From contig CAJCHZ010000054.1 of NCBI GenBank assembly GCA_903970165.1, positions 62,001 to 126,000 on the forward strand: a stretch of DNA of 64,000 bases, read 5' to 3'. The number at the start of each line of letters is the position of its first letter. Position 1 is the stretch's first letter. The notes under the pieces are model-generated. The model saw only the letters and a program-made list of their open reading frames with translations, did not search any database and was not told the DNA's origin. Of this stretch, positions 27,856-36,563 are shown piece by piece. The DNA is from Betaproteobacteria bacterium (GTDB lineage: Bacteria > Acidobacteriota > Terriglobia > Acidiferrales > UBA7541). The translations under genes were made by a program, and so were the position numbers.

Positions 27856-28467
27856 CTAATCGCCGGTATGCTCGTCGGCGAGCTCGCTGCCGCTTTGCGC
27901 TCCATTGCTTGGAGCCCGCGTAAGGAAACGTACATCGCTTGCCACCACTTCTGTGGAGCGGTGCTTCTGGTTTTGCTTGTCGATCCAGTTGCGGATGATG
28001 AGCTTTCCTTCGACATAGACCCGCGCACCTTGCCGCAGGCTTGGGCTTACCGTTTCCGCAAGGTCTCCCCACACCTGAACCCGGTGCCACGCGGTCTTTT
28101 TTTGCCACTCGCCCAAACGGTCTTTGTACGACTCCTCGGTTCCCAAAGAAAAATTCGCCACGACCTGACCGACTTTGGTATGCCTCACGTCGGCATCCCG
28201 GCCGAGTCGCCCCGCCAACATGACTTTGTTGACGGCGTTCTGTCCCTCGAGATCCAGCTGGTTCCCGTTAGGTCGGGCGGAGCTCGCCGGCGAAGAACGC
28301 TGCGGCGTCTTACCGCTACCGTTTTGTTCCGCCGGTGTTTCTGCGCGCTGCCCAGGCGGTCTCGGCGGAGAGGCCGGTGCGACGGTCCCGCTCGGGGTTT
28401 GCGCCTCCTTTTCAAACGTTGCCTGCTTTGCACCCTCGGCGAGCGCAGCATTCACTTCCAACGACAT
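27856..28467 (-). CDS. ssb: Single-stranded DNA-binding protein with long N-terminal extension
   Basis: 203 residues from ATG 28467. The OB fold spans about 78-185: NAVNKVMLAGRLGRDADVRHT, VVANFSLGTEE, KKTAWHRVQVWGDLAETV, and GARVYVEGKLIIRNW. It is preceded by about 70 low-complexity residues rich in Pro, Ala, Gly and Gln, which is unusual because bacterial SSBs normally start at the OB fold and carry the flexible tail at the C-terminus. The C-terminus here ends ELADEHTGD and lacks the standard DDDIPF-like tip that recruits repair proteins. The frame extends upstream to 28542 without a good start. This looks like a plasmid/ICE-type SSB and fits the neighbouring primase and ATPase remnant. Confidence 0.9.
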   Translation of the reverse strand: MSLEVNAALAEGAKQATFEKEAQTPSGTVAPASPPRPPGQRAETPAEQNGSGKTPQRSSPASSARPNGNQLDLEGQNAVNKVMLAGRLGRDADVRHTKVGQVVANFSLGTEESYKDRLGEWQKKTAWHRVQVWGDLAETVSPSLRQGARVYVEGKLIIRNWIDKQNQKHRSTEVVASDVRFLTRAPSNGAQSGSELADEHTGD

Positions 28468-28503
28468 ATTCGATAACACTTTACATCTCCAAATTGAGCG
28501 CCC
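28454..28503. repeat. Imperfect 50-bp direct repeat, copy 2
   Basis: Partner of 25598-25647 (roughly 36 of 50 identical, no gaps). It overlaps the first codons and leader of ssb. On the minus strand both copies contain a TTTGGAGATG segment upstream of CGTTGGAA. Confidence 0.5.
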
Positions 28504-28860
28504 GGTACAGCAGCACCCAATCCATTTGAATTTCAGCAGCAAGTGCTGATATCTCTGAAGCGGACTGCTAGCTCGGATTTTGCCATTTCGGTGGGCGCAG
28601 CATTTTTCCCACGCACCGCCAAACCGGTCTGCTATTTCGCTTACGTAGCGGATGTACCCGGCGCTTGAAAACAGGTGTCGCTGCGTTCTTCTTACAACCA
28701 GAAGTCAACGCACGCGTCGCACGCAGAACGGCGATGCGCATCGGCGTCGGGTCAAGGGCCCTCTGACTTGACAGCGCAGGTAAAATGAGTTTACCCAGGT
28801 GGAAGGGTTCACCGCTTCGTTTTTCTATCCTTGAGCAAACCGCGACAGGAGGTAAATTTC
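28504..28860. other. Intergenic region between divergent ssb and radical SAM genes
   Basis: About 360 bases. It holds the divergent promoters, a palindrome at 28779-28795 near the radical SAM side, and a strong ribosome-binding sequence (AGGAGGT) at about 28846. No small gene was recognised. Confidence 0.5.
28768..28795 (+). promoter_or_regulatory. Candidate promoter -35 box and operator palindrome upstream of the radical SAM gene
   Basis: A consensus-like TTGACA (28768-28773) is followed by an inverted repeat GGTAAA-ATGAG-TTTACC (28779-28795). The palindrome would fall inside the spacer region of a promoter reading toward 28861, a common position for a repressor site. No convincing -10 box is visible at standard spacing, so the promoter is tentative. 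Confidence 0.35.
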
Positions 28861-30720
28861 ATGTTTGAGTCTATGGCCTCTCACTTTCGTTTGGCATCCA
28901 GCGCCGCATGGACCATCGCCAGCTTCGTTAACCGCGTCCTGCCTGAAGGGGCGCTGCCCGCACCAAGCTGGGCGCCGGGTCGGCTTCTGAAGAAGCACCA
29001 ACGAACGCCAATGAGGTCGGGGGTTCCGAGGCGCACCCTGTCGCTCTGCCCGGATTGCAACCGCGAAGCAGTCGAGGCGGTCATCAGGGGCCAGAACGAT
29101 GTAGCCGGTTTTAGGGAGCGTCCGGGGATCATTGACGCCGAGATCCTGGAGGAAGGCGGGCGAATCCTCATGCGAAAGGCGTGCGAGACGCATGGTCCAT
29201 TTGAGGACTTGCTATCGAACCATCCCGATTTCTTTCAGAGAATGGAAGCGCAGTCCTTGGGGGGCGACTTCGATTGCGTTGGCGACCGTGAGGTCCACGA
29301 CCACGGCCCTAACAGTATCCGGGCAGGCCGAGGGTCGTATTTGATCGTGGATCTGACCAACCGATGCAACATGATGTGTCGACCTTGCTTCATGGACGCT
29401 AACGGAGTTGGTTACGTCGACGAAACAGATATGGAAGACCTGAAGACAATTTTTGATCGGGCGGGCTCTTTCAAGCCTAACCGCGAAATCAACGTCTTGT
29501 TCTCCGGTGGCGAGGCCACACTCTCTCCGATCTTCCTTGACGCCATTCGACACGCGAAGAGCATGGGCTTCCATCGTCTTCACGTTTCGACCAATGGTAT
29601 TCGTTTTGCGGAAAGCCGAGATTTTGCGGTCGAGGCGAGCGCCGCCGGGTTGCACGGCGTGTACTTGCAGTTCGATGGCGTCTCCGAGGAGAAGAACAAA
29701 CATCGCGGGCTCGGAAATTACATGGAAGTGAAGCTCCGCGCCCTGGAGAACATCGCTGCGGCTGGAATGCAAACCACCTTGCAAGTTACCGTGGTCAACG
29801 GTCTCAACAATGATTGCGTGGGAGAGATCGTGCGCTTCGCTCTCCGCAACGCCGATCAAATCCACGGCGTAATTTTTCAGCCCGTTATGTTCACCGGCCG
29901 CGACGAGCGCATATCCACTGAGGACCGCTATGCAGGACGGTATCCTCTCTCTCAACTCGCTTACGACCTGCAAGCCCAAACCTCGATCGACTGGAGGCCC
30001 ATGCGGGATTGGTACCCGGCTTCGGCGTACGCGATCTTCAGCCATTTAGATGATGTCCTTGACCGGGGTTCAGAGCGCGGAAGTCTCTTTCCTGACATGC
30101 ATCCGGACCACGCGATAATGAGCCCCTTGCTTGTGGATACTGCTACAGGGAAAGCGATTCCGATTCCAACGTTCTTCGATCTCGGAAGGTTCATGCAAGA
30201 CGTTGTACAAATAACAGATTCCGGTAGGCCGCCTCGGGTGACCAGGGCCATGGTTTTGCTTTCACTTCTTCGGAATTTCAACCAGGCGAAGGCTCCTTCG
30301 GGATTGGGACCCTACGAGCTCCGTAGTCTGTTTGAGGGCTCATTGTATCGTTTCGCGAGAAGCGACGACGATTGGTCGCGGCAAGCATCTGCGAAAACCG
30401 CGCACTGGAGACTCATGTTTTTCAATGGGATGTGGTTCCAAGACGCCTACAACTACGACTTTGCGACGATCTACAATTCGAACGTGCCGGTAGCAACTCG
30501 GCAGGGCGAGATCAGCTTTTGTGCCTACAATGGCGGTGGCTGGCGCAAAGTACTCGAGAGCGTCCATCATACGGCGACCGTGGCCGATTGGTACCGAGAC
30601 CACGGTCGGCACCAAATCTATGCGGCAGGCAAGAAGGTACATCTAGAGGAATCGCTGAGCCGCCGGCCTGAACCATTGGTTCAGATTGAAGCCGCCCCTG
30701 GAAACTTGTCGACGAAGTAG
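28861..30720 (+). CDS. Radical SAM enzyme resembling tetraether/membrane-spanning lipid synthase (Tes/MJ0619-like)
   Basis: 619 residues from ATG 28861 with AGGAGGT upstream. An N-terminal zinc-ribbon-like LSLCPDCNREA (Cys63, Cys66) and MRKACETHGPFEDLL match the front domain of MJ0619/Tes proteins. The radical SAM core starts YLIVDLTNRCNMMCRPCF, with Cys169, Cys173 and Cys176 for the 4Fe-4S cluster, then the SAM-binding LFSGGEATLSP. Tes joins lipid tails through sp3 carbons to make membrane-spanning lipids in archaea, and homologues occur in Acidobacteriota, which make iso-diabolic acid and branched GDGTs. The extra cluster-binding cysteines known in archaeal Tes are not obviously conserved in the C-terminal half, so substrate is uncertain. 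The gene stands alone. Confidence 0.85.
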   Translation: MFESMASHFRLASSAAWTIASFVNRVLPEGALPAPSWAPGRLLKKHQRTPMRSGVPRRTLSLCPDCNREAVEAVIRGQNDVAGFRERPGIIDAEILEEGGRILMRKACETHGPFEDLLSNHPDFFQRMEAQSLGGDFDCVGDREVHDHGPNSIRAGRGSYLIVDLTNRCNMMCRPCFMDANGVGYVDETDMEDLKTIFDRAGSFKPNREINVLFSGGEATLSPIFLDAIRHAKSMGFHRLHVSTNGIRFAESRDFAVEASAAGLHGVYLQFDGVSEEKNKHRGLGNYMEVKLRALENIAAAGMQTTLQVTVVNGLNNDCVGEIVRFALRNADQIHGVIFQPVMFTGRDERISTEDRYAGRYPLSQLAYDLQAQTSIDWRPMRDWYPASAYAIFSHLDDVLDRGSERGSLFPDMHPDHAIMSPLLVDTATGKAIPIPTFFDLGRFMQDVVQITDSGRPPRVTRAMVLLSLLRNFNQAKAPSGLGPYELRSLFEGSLYRFARSDDDWSRQASAKTAHWRLMFFNGMWFQDAYNYDFATIYNSNVPVATRQGEISFCAYNGGGWRKVLESVHHTATVADWYRDHGRHQIYAAGKKVHLEESLSRRPEPLVQIEAAPGNLSTK

Positions 30721-31189
30721 CGAAGCGTTGGCCGCGACGTTCTCTGTCCGCAATAGATCTTTGAGGGCAGAGAGTGACGCGGGGCCTTCCGCTGATCAGA
30801 GAAAAGCTCATCTTCTCCGGCTCGGTTTCCAAGTATCTGTACGGTAGGTTGGAAAGGACAAAATCGAGGATGCCAATGCGCCGCTGAATACTAAGAGGCC
30901 CAAAGAAAGGAAAAACGCAAGGAAGAACATCAAGGCGGGGCTGATTTCTAGTACCTCTCGGCCAAGTATCCAAGTAGGGACACGGAAAAGAATCAAGGGG
31001 GAGGCTTTTACACCTAGATGTGCCCGAGCCCGCCATTCGGAGACTCTGACGCTCACCAACTCTTACCTTTCTTGCCTTCGAGCTGGACTCTACGACGCGG
31101 CAGGGGCTCGCGCGACGCTCCTCTTTGGTCCAAGGTAGATAGAGCCCCTCGACGAAGGCGGCTAACGTTATTCTCGAATTCGTGCTGAG
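30721..31189. other. Region without a recognisable gene
   Basis: About 470 bases after the radical SAM gene. A minus-strand frame runs through it (30512-31402), but only its first part, beyond 31190, is protein-like; the rest has no motif and partly overlaps the radical SAM gene. It is probably the eroded remainder of the glycosyltransferase gene. Confidence 0.45.
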
Positions 31190-31402
31190 CCGAACTTGAT
31201 TAGCGCCGTATTCGGCGTGAATCGCATCACACAGGTCGGTGGTGAATGTAGCGAGACCGCATTTCCGGGGTAGATCGTTTGCAACGATTGCAGCCCTGCT
31301 TGGAACCACTGGCCGCGGTCGCGAACGCGTTTGCCTGATTCCCTTATCTTCGAATACCTGAGATTGTAGCTTGAGGAGAGCGGTAGGCTCCGGGGGACGC
31401 AC
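31190..31402 (-). pseudogene. N-terminal remnant of a family-4-type glycosyltransferase
   Basis: The minus frame reads IVANDLPRKCGLATFTTDLC and AIHAEYGAN at about 31198-31294. This is the conserved start of a large glycosyltransferase group in which a Pro-Arg-x-Cys-Gly-Ile/Leu-Ala-Thr-Phe motif opens the donor-binding fold. Sequence beyond this loses similarity, so over 300 residues expected for the enzyme are missing. It lies directly downstream of the GH130-type gene on the same strand; such pairs are frequent, supporting a former operon in which one enzyme built and the other cleaved or phosphorolysed mannosides. Confidence 0.6.
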
Positions 31403-31552
31403 TTCGCGACACAGACATTTTTACTCCAATCAAATACGCAGTGCGACCCCGTTCCCAAACAAAATCGACCCAACATCGCAGCGGCGGTTCCCCCGCCAAT
31501 GGTTAGAACCCGCTTCCTAAAGTTGTCGCCTTGCCCTGGTGGGCTTGCCCGC

Positions 31553-33052
31553 TTACTCCGCTCGACCGTTATTCAATTCCAATGCTTCCAGCACCTCATC
31601 AAGCGGAACCGTCGCGAAACGCGTCGCATAGTCGGACACTCCGTAGGGAATGAACAATACTCCGTCGTGGAGTATTGCACCGCAGGAATAGGCAACGTTT
31701 GGAACGTTTCCTGCCCATTCATCTGGGATTGGCTTGAGCAGCGGTTCGGCGAGGCGTCCGATCACTTTGGCCGGATTCTCAAGATCGAGAAGAAACGCGC
31801 CAATACAGTATTCTCGCACCGCTCCTACGCCGTGACTCAGCACCAGCCACCCCGCCTTGGTTTCGATCGCCGACCCGCAGTTGCCGATTTGAACCAGTTC
31901 CCAGGGAGATGCCGGCTGAAGGAGAATTCGCGACTCTTTCCAGAAGTGCACATTGTCAGAAAACATGAGGTGAATACTTTCCGAGTCCGGTCGGGACAAC
32001 ATCGCATACGAACCATTAATCTTCCGGGGAAAAAGGGCCATTCCTTTGTTTTTGGCTCCGGGGCCGTTCAACGTGGTTATTTGAAAAAGAAGAAAATCGG
32101 AAGTCTCCAGCAATTGCGGGATACCAAATTCGCCATCGAAAGACGTGAAGGTGGCGTAGTAGACGTAGCTTCCGTCGTCTCTCTTGAAACGCACGAACCG
32201 AGCGTCTTCGATCCCCTTTCGCTGCGTGTGAGCCACGGGGAAAATAACTCTTTCTGATAGTCCCTGTTCCGGATGAAACTGAACCGAATAGTTGCACTCC
32301 GCCAGCATCGAGATTCTCTGCGCGGTTTCCCGGCGAGTTTTTTCTCCCTCCAAAGTCGTGTTCTTCTTTAGTTCTGCATCGACGGTGGACAAGAGCTCCT
32401 CCAATGTGAATGAAGCACCCAGCATTTTCATCGTGCCCTGTGTGTGCTCGTTGGATAGTCCAAGTTCAAGAAGTCTTCGGTCGAACGCCGTTTTGTCGAT
32501 GGGACCGTGGGGAATTTGGCTCGGCTCAACGATATCGCCCGTGGCTGCCATCACCTCGATGCCATGATCGCCGTGAATGATACCCGTGCGGAAAACGATG
32601 GAGGAAAGTCCGCCGTCCCCAGTCGCGCGCAAGCTCATGACAAAGCGTAACGCGCCGGTTGGCAGGCCTTGTTGATCCGGGTTGGCAACGAAAGACGGAT
32701 TGAATAGCGCCGCGGACTCGACAGAAAACTCTGATACGAAATATGATCCGATCAATAGTCGTCGTTGCTCGGAAATCTCACGATCGATGAAAACCAGCTG
32801 TCCTACTTGTTCAAACCGTTTACTCAAAGTCTCGTCGATCCGCGCATGCCTTGGAGAGAATTGTGCCTTAACCATAGCGAGCAAAGGACCGACGTCACTT
32901 TCCGGAATCGCCATGATCCCGTTCACAATCCTCTGCGATCGCGGGAGGTCGCCTGGGCTAAACGGCCGCAGAAGAACCCGCGAGGCGTCGGGTCTTAGGA
33001 CTACGTCCGTCCGCCTGACATTGATCGCGATCGTGTGGGTAGAGTGGTCCAT
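31553..33052 (-). CDS. GH130-type glycosidase/phosphorylase
   Basis: 499 residues from ATG 33052; a GTG start at 33085 is possible and neither has a clear ribosome site. The fold is the five-bladed propeller of family GH130, with FHPEQGLSERVIFPVAHT and IEDARFVRF (the GxEDxR-type catalytic region), then YYATFTSFDGEF and LVLSHGVGAVREYCIGAFLLD. GH130 enzymes phosphorolyse or hydrolyse beta-mannosides (beta-1,4-mannosyl-glucose, mannobiose, or mannosyl-N-acetylglucosamine). The N-terminal 160 residues form a longer lead than in the smallest GH130 members. No signal peptide is seen, so it is cytoplasmic. The remnant glycosyltransferase downstream suggests its pathway has partly decayed. Confidence 0.82.
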   Translation of the reverse strand: MDHSTHTIAINVRRTDVVLRPDASRVLLRPFSPGDLPRSQRIVNGIMAIPESDVGPLLAMVKAQFSPRHARIDETLSKRFEQVGQLVFIDREISEQRRLLIGSYFVSEFSVESAALFNPSFVANPDQQGLPTGALRFVMSLRATGDGGLSSIVFRTGIIHGDHGIEVMAATGDIVEPSQIPHGPIDKTAFDRRLLELGLSNEHTQGTMKMLGASFTLEELLSTVDAELKKNTTLEGEKTRRETAQRISMLAECNYSVQFHPEQGLSERVIFPVAHTQRKGIEDARFVRFKRDDGSYVYYATFTSFDGEFGIPQLLETSDFLLFQITTLNGPGAKNKGMALFPRKINGSYAMLSRPDSESIHLMFSDNVHFWKESRILLQPASPWELVQIGNCGSAIETKAGWLVLSHGVGAVREYCIGAFLLDLENPAKVIGRLAEPLLKPIPDEWAGNVPNVAYSCGAILHDGVLFIPYGVSDYATRFATVPLDEVLEALELNNGRAE

Positions 33053-33217
33053 GGTGTACGTATTCAGTCCGCGAGGTCTTGGCACACCAAAGTGCGACGA
33101 TTAGTCCTTCGGTGAGTCGGAGATTACCGTTCTCAGTCTACGGCGAAGCAATGCGGATGTTCTGAGCAATAGTGCACACTAACTGGGAAGGTTGCATTCC
33201 GTGAATACTGCGTCATC

Positions 33218-33418
33218 GTGAAGTCCCTTGCCAACATGATTGGAACGACTCGATCCCGGGTCAGCTTTTTCAAGAATCGCTTTCGCAAGCTCGGCTTTAT
33301 CGATTACAACGGCGGCATCCGCGTCAACAAGTCCCTTCTCAACGTGGTTCTTCACGATCAGCCTTCCGAGCATGATGCGCAGAAACCGGCCCTTGGCTCT
33401 AGCGAAGGGTTCCTGTAA
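33218..33418 (+). pseudogene. C-terminal HTH remnant of a Crp/Fnr-family regulator
   Basis: Plus-strand frame from GTG 33218: SLANMIGTTRSRVSFFKNRFRKLGFIDYNGGIRV followed by NKSLLNVVLHD. This is the C-terminal winged helix of an acidobacterial Crp/Fnr regulator (recognition helix TTRSRVSFF, wing YNGGIRV). The cyclic-nucleotide-binding domain and the start of the HTH are missing; upstream sequence reads in no consistent frame. It is probably a non-functional relic rather than a 66-residue protein. Confidence 0.68.
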
Positions 33419-33537
33419 ACCAACCCCGAGTCCTCATGCCGATGCCCAATCGTTAGAATCGATGGTGTTGTACACTTTCTGCATCTTGGCCGGGCCCAGC
33501 TCGCGACATCGATGCTTATTTTCCATCGGACATGACG

Positions 33538-34917
33538 TCAATCCAAGTGAACCTTAGGAGTAACGGACATGCCCGGGCGCAATTTGTCCAGGTCCCGCTG
33601 ATTCGGATGGAAGCGTATCCGTACCGGCAGTCGTTGCACTATCTTCACGTAGTTGCCCGTGGCATTCTCGGGTGGGAATAGACTGGACCGATCTCCCGAG
33701 GCGGCCGGCATATTCTCCACATCGCCTTCGAAAGATTCGCCGAGGGAGTCGACGTAGATATTCACGCGCTGGCCGACGTGCATCTTCTTTAATTGGGTTT
33801 CCTTGAAGTTCGCGGTCGTCCAAACGTTAGAAGTCTGAACCAGGACGACGAGCTGCTGCCCCACTGAAATTCTCCCCCCTACCTCTGCACTGCGCTGGCT
33901 GGCGATCCCGTCCACCGGTGCCACGATGTGGCAGTAGCTTAGACTCAGCAGTGCGGCATCTAGCTGGGCTTTGGCGGAGTCCGCGCCGGCGTTGGCGGAG
34001 GCGAACGTTGCTTTCTGAATCGTGATCGTGTGCGGTGAATTCGCTTTGTCCTGAAAAAGTTTGCTCCGGGCCTCCAGCAGCAGCGCTCGCTTCTCCTCTA
34101 CGACTTTGGCAGATGACGCGGCGGTAAATTGGCTCGCTTCCACAGTCGCCACACCCGAACCGGCGTTCGCGATGTACTGGTCATAATCCGACCTGGCGAT
34201 TTCCTCTTTATCTACCAATTTTTTGAAGCGCACCAAGTCCGCCTGGCTCTTAAGATTGTTGGCTTCCGCCAGGCGGAGCTTTGCGACATTGCTGTCGTAA
34301 TCCCGCTGGGCGCTGGCTACCGCGGCCTCTGCGTTTACAACCTCCGCTTCATCCGTATCCACCAGCGTCCGATTCGATACTTCCGTGATGGGCACATTGG
34401 GACCTTGCGCGGAGGCCTGCGCCATCGCTTGCTTATAGTTCGCGCGCGCTTGCTCTACTTGTACCGTGTAATCGCTGGGATCTAGATCCACCAGCGGTTG
34501 CCCGGCTTTGACCGGCTGATCATCCTCCACATACACCGCCTGAACCGTCCCCGCCACGCGAGAGGCAATCGAGTTGAGGTGGCCGTCCACCTGCGCGTCA
34601 TCTGTGGATTCGTATGTGCGGGAATAAAGCCACCATGCCACCCCGCCCACCACCAAAACGATGCCAATGCACACGCCGATGATGATCGTGCGGCGCTTGG
34701 TAGCGGGATCGACGGGCTTCTTTGCTTCCGCTTCGCTTTTCTTGTCCTGCTCTTCCTTCGTGCCCTCGTCTTTTTTTGCTTCGCCAGTTCGCGGCTCTGC
34801 TTCCGGCGATTTATTCCGCTGGTCTGCGGGCTTCGGCGAGCTCGCTTTCTCTACAGTTTGGTCGCCGGCATCGGGTAAACTTTTTTCTTTCGGATCTTCC
34901 TGCGTCACGCTCGGCAT
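33538..34917 (-). CDS. HlyD/EmrA-family membrane-fusion protein of an efflux pump
   Basis: 459 residues from ATG 34917 (AAAGGAAA upstream). A long Lys/Glu/Pro-rich cytoplasmic N-terminus (about 75 residues) precedes one membrane helix (about 76-97). The adaptor then shows lipoyl halves (TDDAQVDGHLNSIASRVAGTVQAVYVEDDQPVKAGQPLVDLD and, after a coiled-coil hairpin, YCHIVAPVDGIASQRSAEVGGRISVGQ) and a C-terminal beta domain. This is the EmrA type, which bridges an inner-membrane MFS pump and TolC. It is the last gene of the MFS-TolC-adaptor operon; its start is 2 nt after the TolC stop. The charged N-terminal tail is longer than usual in EmrA. Confidence 0.94.
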   Translation of the reverse strand: MPSVTQEDPKEKSLPDAGDQTVEKASSPKPADQRNKSPEAEPRTGEAKKDEGTKEEQDKKSEAEAKKPVDPATKRRTIIIGVCIGIVLVVGGVAWWLYSRTYESTDDAQVDGHLNSIASRVAGTVQAVYVEDDQPVKAGQPLVDLDPSDYTVQVEQARANYKQAMAQASAQGPNVPITEVSNRTLVDTDEAEVVNAEAAVASAQRDYDSNVAKLRLAEANNLKSQADLVRFKKLVDKEEIARSDYDQYIANAGSGVATVEASQFTAASSAKVVEEKRALLLEARSKLFQDKANSPHTITIQKATFASANAGADSAKAQLDAALLSLSYCHIVAPVDGIASQRSAEVGGRISVGQQLVVLVQTSNVWTTANFKETQLKKMHVGQRVNIYVDSLGESFEGDVENMPAASGDRSSLFPPENATGNYVKIVQRLPVRIRFHPNQRDLDKLRPGMSVTPKVHLD

Positions 34918-34919
34918 GG

Positions 34920-36563
34920 TCAATTTCCTTTCAGCATGTTTGGAATGAACTGTTCCGCTAGTCCGATCGCCCGGGCGAGGCGGATGCGGGCAAGGTTCAG
35001 AGTGAACAAGCTGCTTACGTAATCCCGCTCTGCCGAGGCCACGGTTTCCTGCGATTGCACAACTTCGACGGAATTGGTCACGCCGGCTGCGAACCGGTCC
35101 AGCGACTCGCTTAGCGTTTCGGCCGCTATCTTGCGATTTTGGGCCGCTACCTCGATTTGCTGCTTGGCCACCTGCAGGTCCACGTAGCTCTCCCGCACAT
35201 CGAGTTCGACCGCACCCATTTCATCATCATATTCCGCCTGCCGTTGACTCACAGCTGCATCGGCCTGCTCGATGTCTGCTTTCACCCGGCCGCTTTGAAA
35301 GATCGGGATATTGATCGTTCCCGCGGCCTGGAAAACGGAGACTCCCTTGTCTGGATTTATCCCTTGAAGTCCGTAGTAGCCGCTGATTCCGAGCGAAGGA
35401 AGATATTCCGCCTTCGAAGCTTTGTGCGCTTCCTGCGCGGCCTTCAGCTGCATCCTCGCGGCTTTCAAATCGGAACGGTTTTCCATGGCAAGTTTCACCG
35501 CCTCTTCCACTGGCACAGCCTGTGGCACGTCAGCGGGCAATTCTTCGCTTAACGTAAGCACTTGAGTCACGGGGAGACCAATCAGTCTGGCAAGTTGCAT
35601 GAACTGCTTCACTAAATCGGCGCGCAACGACGTCAGCCTCTGTTGCTCGGTGTGAAACTGCACAAAGCTTCGGTTGCGGTCGATGACTGGCTTCGTTCCA
35701 GCCTGGTACTCCCTCTCCGATTGTCGAAACGTCGCACCAGCCTCCTTGACCTGCGACTCTTGCGACAGCACGTTGGCTTGGCTCGCAAGAATTTGAAGGT
35801 ATGTTCCGCTCACGGCCAGGATGATGATTTCGCGCGCGTCCTTCGCGCTCATCTGCGCTGCATCCGCTGCCGCCTTTGCTCCGCGCCAGTTGTGCAGAGA
35901 GGTCATGCTGACGTTCTCGCTCAGATTTGCGAAGGCGCTGTAGTAGTGAAAAGGCCCAACGGTAGTGGGGACGCTTGGCCCTAGCACTGCTCCGGTAATC
36001 CCCTCGGCCTGCAAATCCAGCTTGGAACCCGTCTCCGACAGCGTCCCGTATATATTCGGAAGCATCTGACTGAGAGCTGCCAGCCGTTCTCCGCGCAACT
36101 GTCTCACCGAGGAACTTGCGCTCACTGTGCCAAGGTTGAACCGCAGTCCGCGCTGGATCGCGTCGGCAATATTCAGCGTCAGTGGGCCATTCGCAGCATT
36201 TGGATCGCGAATGCTTCCCTGATACGGCGCCGACACTTGAATCGTGCTGTTAACGGTGTTGGTGGTGGCGCTGCTACCGGTGGTGTTGGAGGATTGCTGC
36301 ACCTGAGCACCGCCGCTCGGTGTTCTTCCGGAGGGCGTCACCTGTTGCGCCTTGGGGATTTCTGGAGACGCTTGCTGGGCGAGGCTGGCGACACAAAAGA
36401 CGCCCATGGCACCGATAAAGATGGCCGCAGACCTTAGATAGATCCTGGAGCACCAGTAGTTCTTGCGCTGGATAGCGGCAGCAATGTTTTCTTGCGGCAC
36501 GATTTCACCGAAGACAAAACCGTCGAACAACCTTAAACCAACATTAAACAGGTTGGACATCAT
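34920..36563 (-). CDS. TolC-family outer-membrane efflux protein
   Basis: 547 residues from ATG 36563, which overlaps the MFS stop (ATGA); the open frame to 36626 is excluded by that coupling. After about 50 residues comes a hydrophobic export segment (RSAAIFIGAMGVFCVASLAQQ), then a Gly/Ser/Thr/Gln-rich linker and two TolC repeats with long helices (NRSDLKAARMQLKAAQEAHKASKAEYLPSLGISGYYG; VELDVRESYVDLQVAKQQIEVAAQNRKI; VQSQETVASAERDYVSSLFTLNLARIRLARAIG). It forms the outer-membrane channel for the adjacent pump. The unusually long stretch before the signal segment may mean the true start is further inside the gene. Confidence 0.92.
   Translation of the reverse strand: MMSNLFNVGLRLFDGFVFGEIVPQENIAAAIQRKNYWCSRIYLRSAAIFIGAMGVFCVASLAQQASPEIPKAQQVTPSGRTPSGGAQVQQSSNTTGSSATTNTVNSTIQVSAPYQGSIRDPNAANGPLTLNIADAIQRGLRFNLGTVSASSSVRQLRGERLAALSQMLPNIYGTLSETGSKLDLQAEGITGAVLGPSVPTTVGPFHYYSAFANLSENVSMTSLHNWRGAKAAADAAQMSAKDAREIIILAVSGTYLQILASQANVLSQESQVKEAGATFRQSEREYQAGTKPVIDRNRSFVQFHTEQQRLTSLRADLVKQFMQLARLIGLPVTQVLTLSEELPADVPQAVPVEEAVKLAMENRSDLKAARMQLKAAQEAHKASKAEYLPSLGISGYYGLQGINPDKGVSVFQAAGTINIPIFQSGRVKADIEQADAAVSQRQAEYDDEMGAVELDVRESYVDLQVAKQQIEVAAQNRKIAAETLSESLDRFAAGVTNSVEVVQSQETVASAERDYVSSLFTLNLARIRLARAIGLAEQFIPNMLKGN

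Noticed and set aside
30512..31189. Rest of the minus-strand frame after the glycosyltransferase-like start
   Set aside because: No motif, overlaps the radical SAM gene, and reads as random sequence.
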